NCBI RefSeq assembly: GCF_964355755.1
Contig: NC_092676.1
Span: 850,288 to 914,287, forward strand
Length of the DNA: 64,000 nt
Direction of reading: 5' to 3'
Origin: Antedon mediterranea
Lineage: Eukaryota; Echinodermata; Crinoidea; Comatulida; Antedonidae
Below, piece by piece: positions 1 through 11,655 of this stretch (the first letter of the stretch is position 1; each line of letters starts with the position of its first letter). The translations under genes and the position numbers were made by a program. The notes beneath the pieces are model-generated. The model made no database searches, was not told the DNA's origin, and saw only the letters and a program-made list of their open reading frames with translations.

Positions 1-653
1 TATAACCTAATTACTTTAAACAGATCCTGCATTGCTAAATCTACTAGGCTAATCAAATTCCGCAAATCATCGTTTAAAGCGTTTGCATTTATTTATAGAT
101 ATTTTAACACACAAAACATGAACTTAATAAATATAACTTGAATATAACATCAAGGCATTTTGGTCAATAACCCGACAGCGAGTGATTTCGATAGATTTAT
201 CCTATCTCACAACATAATAATAGTTTAAACTAATTTTTACACCATGCGATATATATTCACCTTGCACAAAAGCAGGTCATTTTTAATTACATGTGTTTTT
301 TTGGTGTTAATTTTAAGGTTCGTAGACCAACCGTATAGAGCACATGTGTTAAAGTCACTCTGCTCCACAGATAGACTTCCGTCATCGAAGAGGAAAAGGA
401 AACAGTAATTTTGACCAAGTAGGTTACTTTAAAACCTGTAAGTGGTTTGGTAATTAAATGTCTGAAGAAAAAAGTCAAAAAACCGCAATTTAAGTTGGTT
501 CAAACACGACACAAGTTGGGTATTCTTTACCTAAAAGGAGCATATTGAGATGTGAAATGTGCAAAAAGTCACATTGGTGCAAACAACAACATTTTGTGCA
601 TGCAAATATTTTGCACATTTCCTGGCTCAACTGTAACAGAGCCTCTCAAAGGC
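1..653. other. gene-free AT-rich DNA
   Basis: I see no coding region, RNA gene or clear repeat here. The short open frames at 287-478 and 545-784 have no recognisable motif, and the latter runs into a palindromic repeat. Confidence 0.6.
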
Positions 654-775
654 CCCGTTTCTGCTGCCAAAAATATACCGTATATATACGGTATATTTTA
701 TATACGGTATATTTTTTGGCAGCAGAAATGGGTCTCATAAAAAATATACCGTATATATATATATACGGTATATAT
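654..775. repeat. inverted repeat (hairpin) plus second palindrome
   Basis: Arms at 654-685 and 701-732 are inverted copies of about 32 bp, differing by one substitution and one A in a homopolymer. Each arm reads CCC(A/G)TTTCTGCTGCCA followed by a short A run and ATATACCGTATA. TCTCAAA at 643-649 and TCTCATA at 733-739 could be remnants of a target-site duplication. A second palindrome built on ATACCGTATAT follows at 741-775. It looks like a tiny MITE or the end of one. No transposase is present and the family is unknown to me. Confidence 0.7.
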
Positions 776-3700
776 ACCGCATAAATATCCCCATCGTTTG
801 TGGATATTATACGGTATATTCCAAAATATATTTAGGAGGACTCGGATTTATGGCTTACAGTTACTGCAGTAGGCCTAACACTGAAACGGCCAAGTTCTTA
901 TCTATGGAATTGAATTCAGGGGCCTACAAACTTTTATTTTTCATACTAAATAATTATTTCTCTGCGTACACGAATTCTCAAAAACAATACGAACAAAAAT
1001 ATTCTTTATTTACTTATCTGTATTTCACCCGTTCTCTTTGTCATTCTTCAATAAACAACTTTTTAGCCTTTGATTGCTTTAAATTTCTATGTCTAGTCTT
1101 AATGCAAAACATCATCATGATAAACCACGCGGAATAATCATGTGTATTAAATTATATTGAATATTTGTAACGATAATGTTAATTGAAAATATTTATCTTT
1201 CAACACGTTTCAACCTTCTAAATTATACAATTTCATATCAATGTCAAATGTTTGCCCACTGACAGCTGCTGTCGTCAAACCATGTCAGCAATAAAACCTT
1301 CAAGATGTATTGTCCCCAAAAACATGAAAAATGAAGATGAATTAAATCAGACTTTGGATAGGTTATTTTAAAGTTTTAATAAAGTTAATCACTTTCGTAT
1401 AAAACAAAAATAAATGGTTAAATTTACCAAAATAGACATTGGCTGGAAGCCAACTATTCTTTCAGTTTCTTCAGGTAAATACATTTTGTATCAAACATTT
1501 TTTAGTCAAAATGGATAACTATTATGTGACATTAACATGGAATATTAACAACAAATATTTGCTAAGAATTCTTTTTTTAGGAGGAATACATCTGTAAGTT
1601 AGTCTAAGAATGTTGTTTGTGTTGTTTTTAAAAATGCTATGATTTTAAATTTTATATTTTAAGGTTGCACCGAGAAAGGGTTCGCAATTCTGAAATTTCT
1701 TTCTCGCTTTTTTATTTATCGTTTTGACTTAGCATTTTGCTTATAACATTTTTATTTGAATCTCCATTATTGAGATCCAGTCATGACTTATGCCCCGCCC
1801 ACATTGTCATTATCAATAATTTGCCTTTTGATTTATATATTTCAAGGTTTATAGGTTTTACATATTGATTTTCAACAGTTTTCAATATTTTTAATAATAT
1901 ATCAACCAATTTTTCATATTCGCATCATCATCATCTTCTAATACTGTACATAACCTCATTTGAGAATGTAACTAATAAATTCGCACTGCGCACATGTCTA
2001 TATAAAATATATTGCTACTGCGCATAGGAGGTATAATCATAGCAAGGACTGTGAAACAAGGCGCAGTATATTACGTGGGACTGTGATCCCAAAGCACAAA
2101 TACAACAGACATTAAGGTACCTATAGTATGGCACGTACAAGTACTCTAGGAACTAAAAATAGAAATTGATTACCAGTCTGTAAATTGAATAATTAATTTT
2201 AAATTTAACTGACCAAATCCAAGACCACTTCCTTATCAACTTCAAAGCAACTGTTCTTAAATTGTGAGTTTAAAAGGCGAAACACTTTGAGCAGGATAGG
2301 TTAATGACACATATGGTAGGCCCTTGGTTGGATTAGTACAAGTCCCCAGCGCCTCATACTAACGTCATCATTAATATCGTGTCTGTGATACTCAACCAAG
2401 CTTTTCTATTTCTTTTTAAAACGTGATTCGATTGTGAGAAATTGTTTCGCATTTTTCGAATTGAGTTGATAATTAACAATGATACAGTCCTTTTAAGTGT
2501 CCACTTTGTGTCATTTAAAACAGGGACATCTGATACAGGTCAACGCCCCTTGGCATGGACATAACGATGTAAATTTACTACAAAATAGAATAGTATTGAT
2601 TGTTCATATAATCCATTTTACCTTTAGACAGATATTTATTTCTCTAATGCATTAAAAAAAAATGTCAATATCATTATCTTTCATTTTATTTCGAGAGAAC
2701 AGAATATTCATTAAATCAACTCAATAGTTTGTAATATTATATTTCAAACAATGTTTACAGGATTTTAACATTTTAAATTGTTACGTTTGCTTGCAATATT
2801 GTATTTATATATACGTGCATTTGATACTGTATTTAAAAAAAGTATCTATATTATAACGTAATAAGAGTACTTGCTGTTTATATTATATAATATTTACATT
2901 ATTGACTTGTTTATTAACTGAAGGAGTTGGAAGTATATACTAACTTGTGTAAACTTTCTTTTTGTTTCGTCTGCCGATTAATGTCGTTATTCATTTAACA
3001 ATACATTTTATTTTTCAATGTTAACTTTTCTGGTAATGATAAAATATTATTGCTTAAAAAAAGTTATTTATTTTCCAAGTACAATAACAAGTAAGACAAG
3101 GTCATTCGTAGGTCAAGTTATTTAAAAAAAAAGAAATAATTTTGAGTGCGATTATCGCATTAGTTCCAATATACTGCGTCTGTCATAACTAAACTTGAGT
3201 CACAAATCCTTTATTTGGATTATGCCATATTGTATGTATTGTGGGTATGCTTGGAATCATATTAAAGTATGGGAGGCTAATCAGTGTATGGAACGCTTAG
3301 AGTGCATATTAATACACGTCGAGCAGATTAATGAATGATGCCATTACTAATATCATACTATACCTTTGATTGGTTTGTATGTCATTATATGAATTATTCC
3401 TTGAAATAGATTGGATGTCACTTAAATGTATATGGAACGCTTAAAAGACCAAAGTACCAACGTAGACAACGATACGATGAATAATTATCAGTATCGAAGC
3501 TTATTAGGCATATCATTAGGTTCTCCGATGAAGGTGCACTGATGGTCCTTTAGATTGGGGACTTTTGCCATATGCGCGGGCCTGGGTACACGTATAAGAA
3601 TAGGCCTAAACAACATGGGAAAGAGCAATTCACGTTACGTTCATGTCATCATCATTGCTAAATATTTGAGATAATATAAGTTCATGATGTGAACACTATC

Positions 3701-4008
3701 CACGAGAGTGAAATAATTGATGAGATAAACTAGGTTTACATAAAAATGTTCTGACAGAAATCGATAATATTTGCTTCTTGCTGATAATGGGTTTAATTAC
3801 AAATCTCTTTAGGATATTGAATGTAGCCTTTAGGTTGATTTCAAGTTTAATGTATACATATTAAAAGTATAATTAATTTAAAAGTCCAATATTTTCTAAT
3901 TATAATTAAACATCGACATATACATTATATTTTCTCATTAACGTTATTTGAGTTATCAATTTTTTTTATTATTTATAAAAGACGAAATAAATGAACCGAA
4001 ATGTCCCT
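776..4008. other. gene-free AT-rich DNA
   Basis: No convincing gene, RNA gene or long repeat is visible in this stretch. The open frame at 850-1137 has no recognisable domain and no exon context, and I treat it as chance. Confidence 0.55.
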
Positions 4009-4115
4009 GTTCAGACGTACGGAGATATGCTTTCGTATCGTACGCCGCGGCGTACAACTGAACAAGGAAAAGATTATCATTCGTTCGTACGAAAGCTGAA
4101 ATACGATACGAAAGC
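4009..4115. repeat. nested inverted repeat with 16-bp perfect palindrome
   Basis: The perfect palindrome GTACGCCGCGGCGTAC occupies 4040-4055. It is flanked by inverted segments: CCTGTTCAGACGTACG at about 4009 against CGTACAACTGAACAAGG at about 4051, and ATGCTTTCGTATCGTA at about 4027 against its inverse near 4100. The nested structure suggests a degraded MITE of a GTACG-rich family. A loosely similar block lies at 9296-9364. Confidence 0.5.
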
Positions 4116-4676
4116 ATTGCTACAATAATCAGTGTAAAATGATGTTACTGTCTGTAAGACAGACCTTAGAATTAATAAACCAAATGTAATATAAATATAT
4201 TAAATTAATAATAGTTAAGTTGAATTAAATACAAGTTATTTTGTGGATAATGTTTATTCCTTTTGGAGGAACGTTTCACCGACGTTGATTAATGTATAGT
4301 AGAAATTGAAAGTTGCATAATATATTGCATAACAACTGCACCGTATTTCTGGGAAAGATAAAAAAATAATTGAAATATATTTACTCAACCCCACAGTTGA
4401 TCGAAAAACACAAGTCGTTGTACGATAGTCGTAAGCCCGTTGAATTGATTTTAATGGATTTTGTATAAGCGAGTCTCAGGCGACGAATGAATCAATTTAT
4501 TTCTGATCTTCTTGTATCAAATGTTGTAATGATGTAATCCTGGCAAAGAGTTACGAGGAACACTAATCCATCAGGATTATTTCTCATTTCAATAAACGAA
4601 ATTGCATAAATTAATGATATTGACTTAGTAAATCAGTAAATGTAAATACGACACTTAAGATTGTTTGTGAAATAAT

Positions 4677-4723
4677 AAGCGACAGTTCAAATGACTCGTC
4701 GCTTGTGATTGGTCAAATTACAA
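4677..4723. mobile_element. fragment of MITE family A (core only)
   Basis: The central inverted core of family A is present: AGCGACAG, a spacer, then CGCTTGTGATTGGTCAAATT. The terminal arms with the TTGGTTCCCAC and GACGCAACGC motifs are missing, so this is an internal relic. Confidence 0.55.
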
Positions 4724-4965
4724 ATTTAAAAAAAATTTCCGTAACCTTGATATAATTCTAAAATGATTAAAGTGAACTGTGTTCATTGTTCTATTTTATT
4801 TTGTGTACATTTTAAAAATTGCATGGAATATAAAACGAGCAGATATTACAAAATTAAAAATAAATATTGACATTTAAATGAATTGGAATTCGAAAAGTGA
4901 CTCACAAATTACATAAAACCTTTACGAATTTGAAAAACACGACTGAAATAAAAAACAGTTTATAG

Positions 4966-5163
4966 AAACTATATGGTGAACTATGACTTATGAAACATTC
5001 ATCAGCGGTAGGTCTACAAACTATATGGTGTAGACTTAAACTATGACTTATTAGGCTATTATGAAACATTCATCAGCGGTAGGTCTACAAACTATATGGT
5101 GTAGACTTAAACTATGACTTATTAGGCTATTATGAAACATTCATCAGCGGTAGGTCTACAAAC
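4966..5163. repeat. 71-bp tandem repeat, about 2.8 copies
   Basis: Direct copies begin at 4981 (60 bp, lacking an 11-bp piece TTAGGCTATTA), 5041 and 5112. The last two are almost identical, so the duplication is recent. The unit contains CATCAGCGGTAGGTCTACAA. It has no coding potential. Confidence 0.85.
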
Positions 5164-5380
5164 CAGGGCATTGTGTTGTTACTAATTATAACCAACTCAT
5201 CATAATAAAAAAAACTGGAAACTAATAATCGACAAAAGTTTCTAATAATGCGGAAATCTTTCAAAGTATTAATGACAGCATGTCTTTGTTTTGCCTGTAC
5301 TTTAATGACTTTGCATTAGACATGCAAATGCTTCTTTCATCACATTTTAAACCCGGTAGTGTCATATTCCATATGGGTGA

Positions 5381-5690
5381 GTCAACGACCACACGGCAGT
5401 GTTACATCATTACGTTTTTTCTGATTTTTAAATTTCAACCGAAATAAAACCATAATTCTAGCAAAAAAATAAATAAAACTAGATCCATGCGAGGACCAAG
5501 GTTCATATTGGTGTGAAATTCAATTAATACGGTTTTTGTCAACGACCACACTGTGTTACATTATTGCGTTTATCTGATTTCAAATTTTAACCGTGATAAA
5601 ACTATATAGCAAAAAATAAATAAAACTAGCAGGGACCAAGGTTCATATTGGTGTGAAATGTAATGAATATGGTTTTGTGTTTATCTGCAT
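5381..5690. repeat. diverged tandem duplication (about 150 bp unit)
   Basis: Two diverged copies begin with GTCAACGACCACAC at 5381 and 5538. Both continue through TTACATxATTxCGTTT, AAATAAATAAAACTAG and GGACCAAGGTTCATATTGG. The second copy carries small deletions. The open frames on the - strand here cross the repeat and look spurious. Confidence 0.75.
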
Positions 5691-6460
5691 TGGTGAGCGG
5701 GTTTGGCGAATTTAGAAGATCAAGCGAGATAGGGATTATTGAGTAAGGGCTGACTGTACTTTCCCCAAGTCTGCAGTAATACTTCGAGGCTTTTCGGTGT
5801 TTGTCTGTATACAAACTCAAATATTACCCGTCTTTCAACTAATAGGCCTACTAAGTCAAAACTCCGTCTAGATCCCGGCGGAATCTGGACTGTACTTGGC
5901 AAATTCAAATCTTTAAAATGTTACAATTTTAAATCAAGCATTATGAGACGCCGCGATACGCCAAATGACGAAAAACGGCGCGCAAACATTGACAGTAACA
6001 TAAAACATCACGCAGTCGCATTGATAAAAAAATACGACTTACACAAACATTTTTCAATAAGGCGATTAGTTGACAATAATACCATAATTAAGTTAATAAA
6101 CTGATATAGCTACAAGCATTTGAATGTAATGTATCGTACGTCCTACGGCTACCAACAGATTGACATAGGCAGACTTAATTGCATTTGTATAATTACATTT
6201 ATTTAACCTCTCAGTCAACGACTCTATCTAACAGTTCTGATGGGATTATTCATTTTTATCTCCAGAGATGAACAGAGATTATTTGGATACTTTTTAGACA
6301 CAAATAAATGCCATGCCTATAGCGTGAAATTACGACATAAGCCTATGTTAGATGTAATAATAATTCTAATAAAAACACCCACATTACATGCGTTTTTCGT
6401 ATGGTGGTACTGGGGGAGAAAGAAACGAGTCACTAATCTTAACTTTGCAGTCCTTGATTA
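5691..6460. other. gene-free DNA
   Basis: I see no supported gene. The open frame at 6240-6512 runs into a MITE and has no recognisable domain. Confidence 0.5.
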
Positions 6461-6617
6461 CGGTCCCACTTGGACGCAACGCAATGACGTAGGCGCAATG
6501 CAAGTTAGTTGATCAATCACAAATGATATAGGATGATCGGTCACTCGTCTTGATTGGTCAAATTACTCGCGGTGGGTTTCGTCATTGCGTTTTGTCGAAT
6601 TTGGAACTAAGTTTGGA
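6461..6617. mobile_element. MITE family A copy (diverged)
   Basis: The copy starts with GGTCCCACTTGGACGCAACG, has GATCAATCACAAATGATA and TTGATTGGTCAAATTAC in the inverted core, and ends with GTCATTGCG and TTGGAACTAAGTTTGG. Arms are complementary with many substitutions. There is no internal open frame. Confidence 0.7.
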
Positions 6618-6799
6618 CCCATCATGATTATCAACATTATATTAAATGATAATCAAGTTAGTATCCTCGTTATCACCGACATTCATCATGTTGTTGATAC
6701 TTTTAAAAAATTATTAAAAACACATTTATTCATTAAGGCATATGGAAATCATGAGGTTTCTTAAAGTTCTAGAATTGTATAGTATACTTTTTCCTGACC

Positions 6800-7058
6800 A
6801 GCATTATCTTTGGGGTGCCTCTGTCTTGGTTGTTGTCTCTGAGCACCCGGTCGTCTGTGGCAAGCCAAATGTGTATCCTGTTCCTTTGTTTGGTCACCTA
6901 GGTAGCTAGGGGTCCGGGACCGCGACAGAACGAAAACGGATGGGGACCCTCCAAAGAAATTGCATTTTATTTGTCGGGCATTTGTATGATTTGTTTTATT
7001 TATTTTTTTTTTAATGTGCCTTGAGCACTCTTGAGTGGTATGTGCGCTATAAAAATCC

Positions 7059-7089
<31 letters not shown>
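6800..7089 (+). mobile_element. 3' end of a LINE/SINE with (TTA)n tail
   Basis: A moderately GC-rich block ends with TGTGCGCTATAAAAATCCTG and then about nine ATT units (7061-7089). The GCGCTATAAAA...(TTA)n ending is typical of 3' termini of CR1-like LINEs and SINEs that share their tails. No reverse-transcriptase coding is left, so this is either a heavily 5'-truncated LINE or a SINE. Confidence 0.55.
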
Positions 7090-7125
7090 GTTCGTTATTG
7101 ACTTATATTCAGCGCATAATGACGT

Positions 7126-7166
7126 CATACACGACCATGATGTATAATACATCATGGTCGTGTATG
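7126..7166. repeat. perfect hairpin, 19-bp arms, 3-nt loop
   Basis: CATACACGACCATGATGTA is followed by TAA and then its exact reverse complement, giving a 41-nt perfect inverted repeat. The lack of any mismatch suggests recent origin. It lies between a LINE tail and a MITE. Confidence 0.9.
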
Positions 7167-7167
7167 G

Positions 7168-7361
7168 TGTTGGACCCAACATAATTACGTACGCGAAAGC
7201 AATTTGAACAACCACTGTGATTGGATAAACAATCAGTGGTTGGATAAAATTGCGTTGTGTTAAACGTCGTTGTATTGGACGCAACGTAATTACGTACGCG
7301 CAACCAATTTTAACCGAAAAGTGATGAACCAGTGAGTTAACGTCCTCAGTGGGAACCAAGC
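7168..7361. mobile_element. MITE family A, rearranged composite copy
   Basis: The block has CCAACATAATTACGTACGCG at the left, an inverted core around CACTGTGATTGG and CAATCAGTGGTTGG, then a second partial element with GGACGCAACGTAATTACGTA, ending AGTGGGAACCAAGC at 7361. It appears to be two partial family-A elements fused. The - strand open frames 7000-7359 and 7109-7303 are readings through this element and the ATT tail. Confidence 0.65.
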
Positions 7362-8828
7362 CTCGGAATTAATTTTCTCAACATGCATACGTTTTATGTG
7401 TTTTAATAGTTATTTCTTGACAATAGTGAAAAAAAGTTTTGATAGTTTTACCATAAACTCTGCTGATAGGTTTAACGGGTAAAATATGAGACAGATGCAA
7501 GAGAATAACAATCTAGTTAATGAGCCTCAGAGGTCTCAGCAAAACTGCCTATTCAATCATACAACAATAATGACAATACCATCTAATATACAAACATTAC
7601 TATGTATTATCTTTACTCCGTACTTTAACAATATCCTAAAGTGTAATCCATCACCTTTATCATTCGTCCAACTACCTTTCTCCAAATGAACTCTCCACGG
7701 ATGATATCCCCCACTCATTACGGACTTTATTTTACGAGATACTATTAACATCACTGAAGATCTCACAGGGATGAAAGAAAAACGGCGCTGTAAATTAGTA
7801 TTGTGTTTTGTCGGTGATGAAACAACTTAACATTTATAATGATAACATTAATGATTATGAGCACGTGATGATAATGAGAATTTAATCTTTTGTCTCTCAA
7901 GATTTGGATACTTTTTCTTGAGCCTTGATTAACGAGTAAACAGAGTGTGTACATTAGCAGTGTACTGTTACTTGATTAGATATTCACATTGCGATATTAA
8001 TGAATCCTCCTAAGATCAAACTGTGATAATAATCTCACCAACTTTGATTAAGTCACGATATTAAATCAGAAAATAATAAACACGAGAACACAAGACACAA
8101 TTAATAATAGTAACTAGAGTGTTATTGTTGCAGCGTAGGTTTAGTGTATTGTGTCTCATTAGATCTGTTTTCTTTAAAACACACTAATGATGATATGTCA
8201 TGTATCGTCATCTTCTTCTCACATTAGACGTGATAGTGTGTCTAAATGCAATTTAGCCTTTACTATTAAGTTAAAAATAATACTATTGTTTGAAAACAAA
8301 GATCAGAATGAATATATCAATGCTGATCACGAAGAGAATGTTTGAATTCATAATCAGTACAGAATATCTTAAAGGAAAGACAATCATAACCTTACTGCTC
8401 GGATGACCTCTCGTTATCACGCGCCACGCAAATATTGAGTCTAACAGTCATTCTGTGCAACTTCTAACCACAATTCTGTAACTTTCATACCATTTGTAAC
8501 ATACAGTCAACTATGATTCTTTCTCAGTACAAAAAAAAAAAAACATATAATAACTACAACTATTTATTTATTTATTTATAGCCTATAGTATTTTTTTAAA
8601 ACCTTCTTTTCTCTTTCATATTCCTTTGTATGCTTGTTTATTATTCCACATTAAATATTTATTATGACTTTACCTTACATTAGGAAATAATATACATTGA
8701 TGACAGCCATGAAATAGAATCAGTCATCAATAAACTGATAATATAATTTAATGATTGAAAAAGAATCATATCGTAGAAAAATGATTGAATTGAAATATGT
8801 TTTGCATTATGCATTTTGCATGTACCTT
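7362..8828. other. gene-free DNA
   Basis: I find no gene, RNA gene or organised repeat. Short open frames at 7486-7689, 7557-7766 and 7763-7954 overlap on opposite strands and show no known motif. Confidence 0.5.
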
Positions 8829-8978
8829 AAGCTCTGTCTACACCATCAAATTATAGTTTGAATGTCCAAATATGGTAGTGATTTACCCATATATGTAGTG
8901 ATATGACATCATCATGTCCATATATAGGCACATCACATTTTTTGTTACATAAAGTTTGATAGTTTAGACAAAGCTTTA
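8829..8978. mobile_element. MITE family B copy
   Basis: Terminal inverted repeats are AAGCTCTGTCTACACCATCAA at the left and TTTGATAGTTTAGACAAAGC at the right. The interior is palindromic and built on CCATATATG, AGTGATATGACATCA and GCACATCACATTTTTTGT. Flanking TTA/TAA fits a TA or TTA target site. It is non-autonomous and without coding capacity. Confidence 0.85.
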
Positions 8979-9295
8979 AACATGGCACTCGTCTGATGAA
9001 TGTACAATGTTCCAACAACATTATGATTTTCTTTTAGTCTGATTGAACGACAAGGGGAAGGAAGAATTAAGTGTAAACGGACAACGAACTTCGAATTGTA
9101 AAAAGCGGAATTAGAACAACCAATACGATGCAGATATCGCACATGTTCTCATTTCCTTGTCAGTAATTTCTATACAAGATCATGTCTTGGTGTCGTCTGC
9201 TAGTGCATTTCGCGCCAAATTAAACTGATTGCAATTACAAAATCCTTGAACCAGTAGCAGTATTTAAATGTATGTATGATTTGTAAATAATAGCC

Positions 9296-9364
9296 TGTTT
9301 ACACGTACCACACAAGACATGGCGTACGCCTGGCGTAGTCTACCCCTGGCGTGTGAACGGGGTC
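9296..9364. repeat. possible palindromic relic
   Basis: CCTGTTTACACG at the left is loosely inverted as CGTGTGAACGGGG at the right, around a TGGCGTACGCCTGGCGTA centre. It may be related to the element at 4009-4115. The match is weak. Confidence 0.3.
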
Positions 9365-10200
9365 TCGCGCTTAAACTTAAGTGTTAACAATAATTTTGAT
9401 TTGGAGTTAGACTTGCTCAAACTCTTTGCCACAATTTAGCGTTTCACACTTTCGAGTTGTATTGCCAGCTGAAGTATGTATGAAACGCTATGTGTGTCAA
9501 ATATTTTACCAACATTAAGTCGAATCGCTGTCTAGGAACGTAGACTAAACAAGAAGAGGTACCATTTGGTTCATCGCTCTTTCCTTAGTCCACTCACCTC
9601 TATAGTATAGTGAGATATAATAGTACTGGTATGTCCTATGAACTATTTTTATTATGTTTATGGCATTTAGGATAGGTAGGCCTAACAGTACAATGGCCTA
9701 TTTCTGCATACTGCATGCCTACATACTCTTTCGTCATTAATCATGAAAACATTTACAGTTGATATTTAAAAGTAATAATAATTTCACCGTTGCAAAATGT
9801 ATTGAAAACATAATACTTGATGTGCAAGTCAACAACATGTTGCACTTATACTTATTAATACTTGACACATGGTAAAGTACGTCACCATTGGAAATACGAC
9901 CCAACACGATTAATACCCAACAATTAGCCTGATTGGTTCATGACGTAACGAATAAAGTTGTTGATAATAAAAATAGAGGATGATGAGTCATAATGGCTCT
10001 CAATAATGTTATTGATGAAGTGTGTATCATAAAATCTAGATCTAATAGTAATGTATAGATTTAGAAATAAATTTTCATTAACACTCAATTTACTCACAAT
10101 TAGACTATGCTGTATTGCACTTTGTATATTCCTAACAATACGACCGGCACTGATGATTCATGGCATTTTTCTATGTAATTAAAATATGTGTACATCATGA
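9365..10200. other. gene-free DNA
   Basis: I see no supported feature. The in-frame stop at 10198-10200 marks the upstream limit of the LINE reading frame that follows. Confidence 0.5.
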
Positions 10201-11400
10201 TATAACGATACACAGCACTATAATACATCCACCGCACTTCTTCAATTAACAAATGAAATTGTTGGGGCTTTCGAGAGGGGTGAATTTGCCATTGGTATTT
10301 TCATTGACCTCTCGAAGGCCTTTGATACAATTGATCACGATATTTTATTATATAAATTACATACTTATGGAATCCGTGGCCCTGTATATAATTTATTCAA
10401 AAGCTACCTTTCAAACCGCAAGCAATGCACTAAATTTAAACACACCCTTTCTGATTTTCTTCCTATTATTTGTGGAGTCCCTCAAGGTTCCCTGCTTGGA
10501 CCTCTATTATTTTTATTATACATAAATGATATCCATAATGCCTCAAATATGTTTTCTTTTCTGTTGTATGCTGATGACACAACCCTTATTTACACTGATA
10601 AAAATATAGATTCCCTTTTTAAAATATCAACCGAAAATCTACCCAAAATTTTAACATACTTTTCTGCAAACAAACTTTCTGTTAATCTAAAGAAGTGCTG
10701 TTGTATGGTGTTCAAAAATTCACAAATACCACTAAATACTAGTACTTTTAAACTAAAAATTAAAGATCAATTAATACCTATTGTTGAGAAAACTAAATTT
10801 CTTGGTGTTTATCTGGACTGTAAGCTAAATTGGAAACATCAGATTACTCAAGTCGAAAACAAAATATCCAAAAGTTCTGGTATCATATATAGATTATCAT
10901 CTTTCATCCCTCAAAACATACTCCGGATTCTTTACTGTTCACTAATCCTCCCTTACCTCACTTACTGTAATATTATTTGGGGTAATACATACCCGTCCTA
11001 CTTAAACAAACTGTTATTGATCCAAAAGAAAACCGTAAGATACATAGCAAATGCTTCTCCTTTATCCCATTCCAATCCTTTATTTTCTTCATTTGGTCTT
11101 CTTAAAATTCAGGATATTAACCATCTTCAACAAAGTGTTTTCCTCTATTCATGGCTAAACTCGATCCTGCCATCACACTTTGATGATTTATTTAGTTTCA
11201 ATCTTAATTTTCATAACCACAGTACTCGGAGCGCAAATCAAATACGTATTCCTTTTTTTAAAACTACTTCTTTTAAACATAGCATTAAGTTCACTGGTCC
11301 TAAACTTTGGGATAACGTACCAGTTAATATAAAAAGTGCTTTGTCTAAGAAGAGTTTCTCTTTTAAATTGAAACGGCACCTCTTATCTAGTTATGTTTAA
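10201..11400 (+). pseudogene. reverse transcriptase, N-terminally truncated
   Basis: This is the C-terminal part of a LINE ORF2. The frame is open without a stop from 10201 to the TAA ending at 11400, about 399 codons. No functional start is left: the first ATG in frame (10549) lies inside the catalytic domain. Motifs in order are QHYNTSTALL, FIDLSKAFDTIDHDIL (palm motif A), CGVPQGSLLGPLLF (motif B), YADD at 10567-10578 (the metal-binding motif C), then TKFLGVYLD, and a C-terminal GPKLWDNVP with a FKLKRHLL-like ending. That tail, without an RNase H domain, fits the CR1/L2/Jockey group. The intact frame suggests a fairly young insertion. It would once have copied its own RNA into DNA at the target site; the missing endonuclease makes it inactive. 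Confidence 0.9.
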
Positions 11401-11651
11401 TTATCCTTTCACTCATTGTAGATATTTAGTTTTTTCGGTACCCTGAATCTAAAAGTCTTCATTACTGTTTTTGTCCTGTTTCCGGTTCCCGTGTTGTCCT
11501 GTTTTTTTTTTTTTTCATTTTCTATGGGCTGCCTTATACAAGCTTTGCTTTTTAGGAATGTTGCCCCTCTTATTTTAATAATTTTTACTGTTAATTTTTA
11601 TTTTCTATGAAAGACAAGAGAAATAAATGTTACTTTGATTGATTGATTGAT
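10201..11651 (+). mobile_element. 5'-truncated CR1/L2/Jockey-like LINE
   Basis: The element starts within the reverse-transcriptase domain and runs to a 3' tail of GATT repeats (about 11637-11651), just after AAATAAATG. The 3' UTR is about 250 bp. 5' truncation and a short simple-repeat tail are hallmarks of target-primed reverse transcription. The endonuclease and ORF1 are absent, so the copy cannot move by itself. The 76-bp satellite begins five bases past the tail. Confidence 0.85.
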
Positions 11652-11655
11652 GAGC

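Noticed and set aside
545-784. A 79-codon frame rich in YTVYIRYIL
   Set aside because: The repeated peptide comes from the TATACCGTATA palindromes; no gene context.
850-1137. A 95-codon frame with a possible hydrophobic patch
   Set aside because: No signal peptide, domain or splice context; length is within chance for AT-rich DNA without selection evidence.
7000-7359. A 119-codon - strand frame
   Set aside because: It crosses an ATT tail (poly-Asn), a perfect hairpin and a MITE, so it is composite repeat DNA.
10253-10525. A separate 90-codon frame at the start of the LINE
   Set aside because: It is out of frame with the reverse transcriptase, which itself is open from 10201; no frameshift needs to be invoked.
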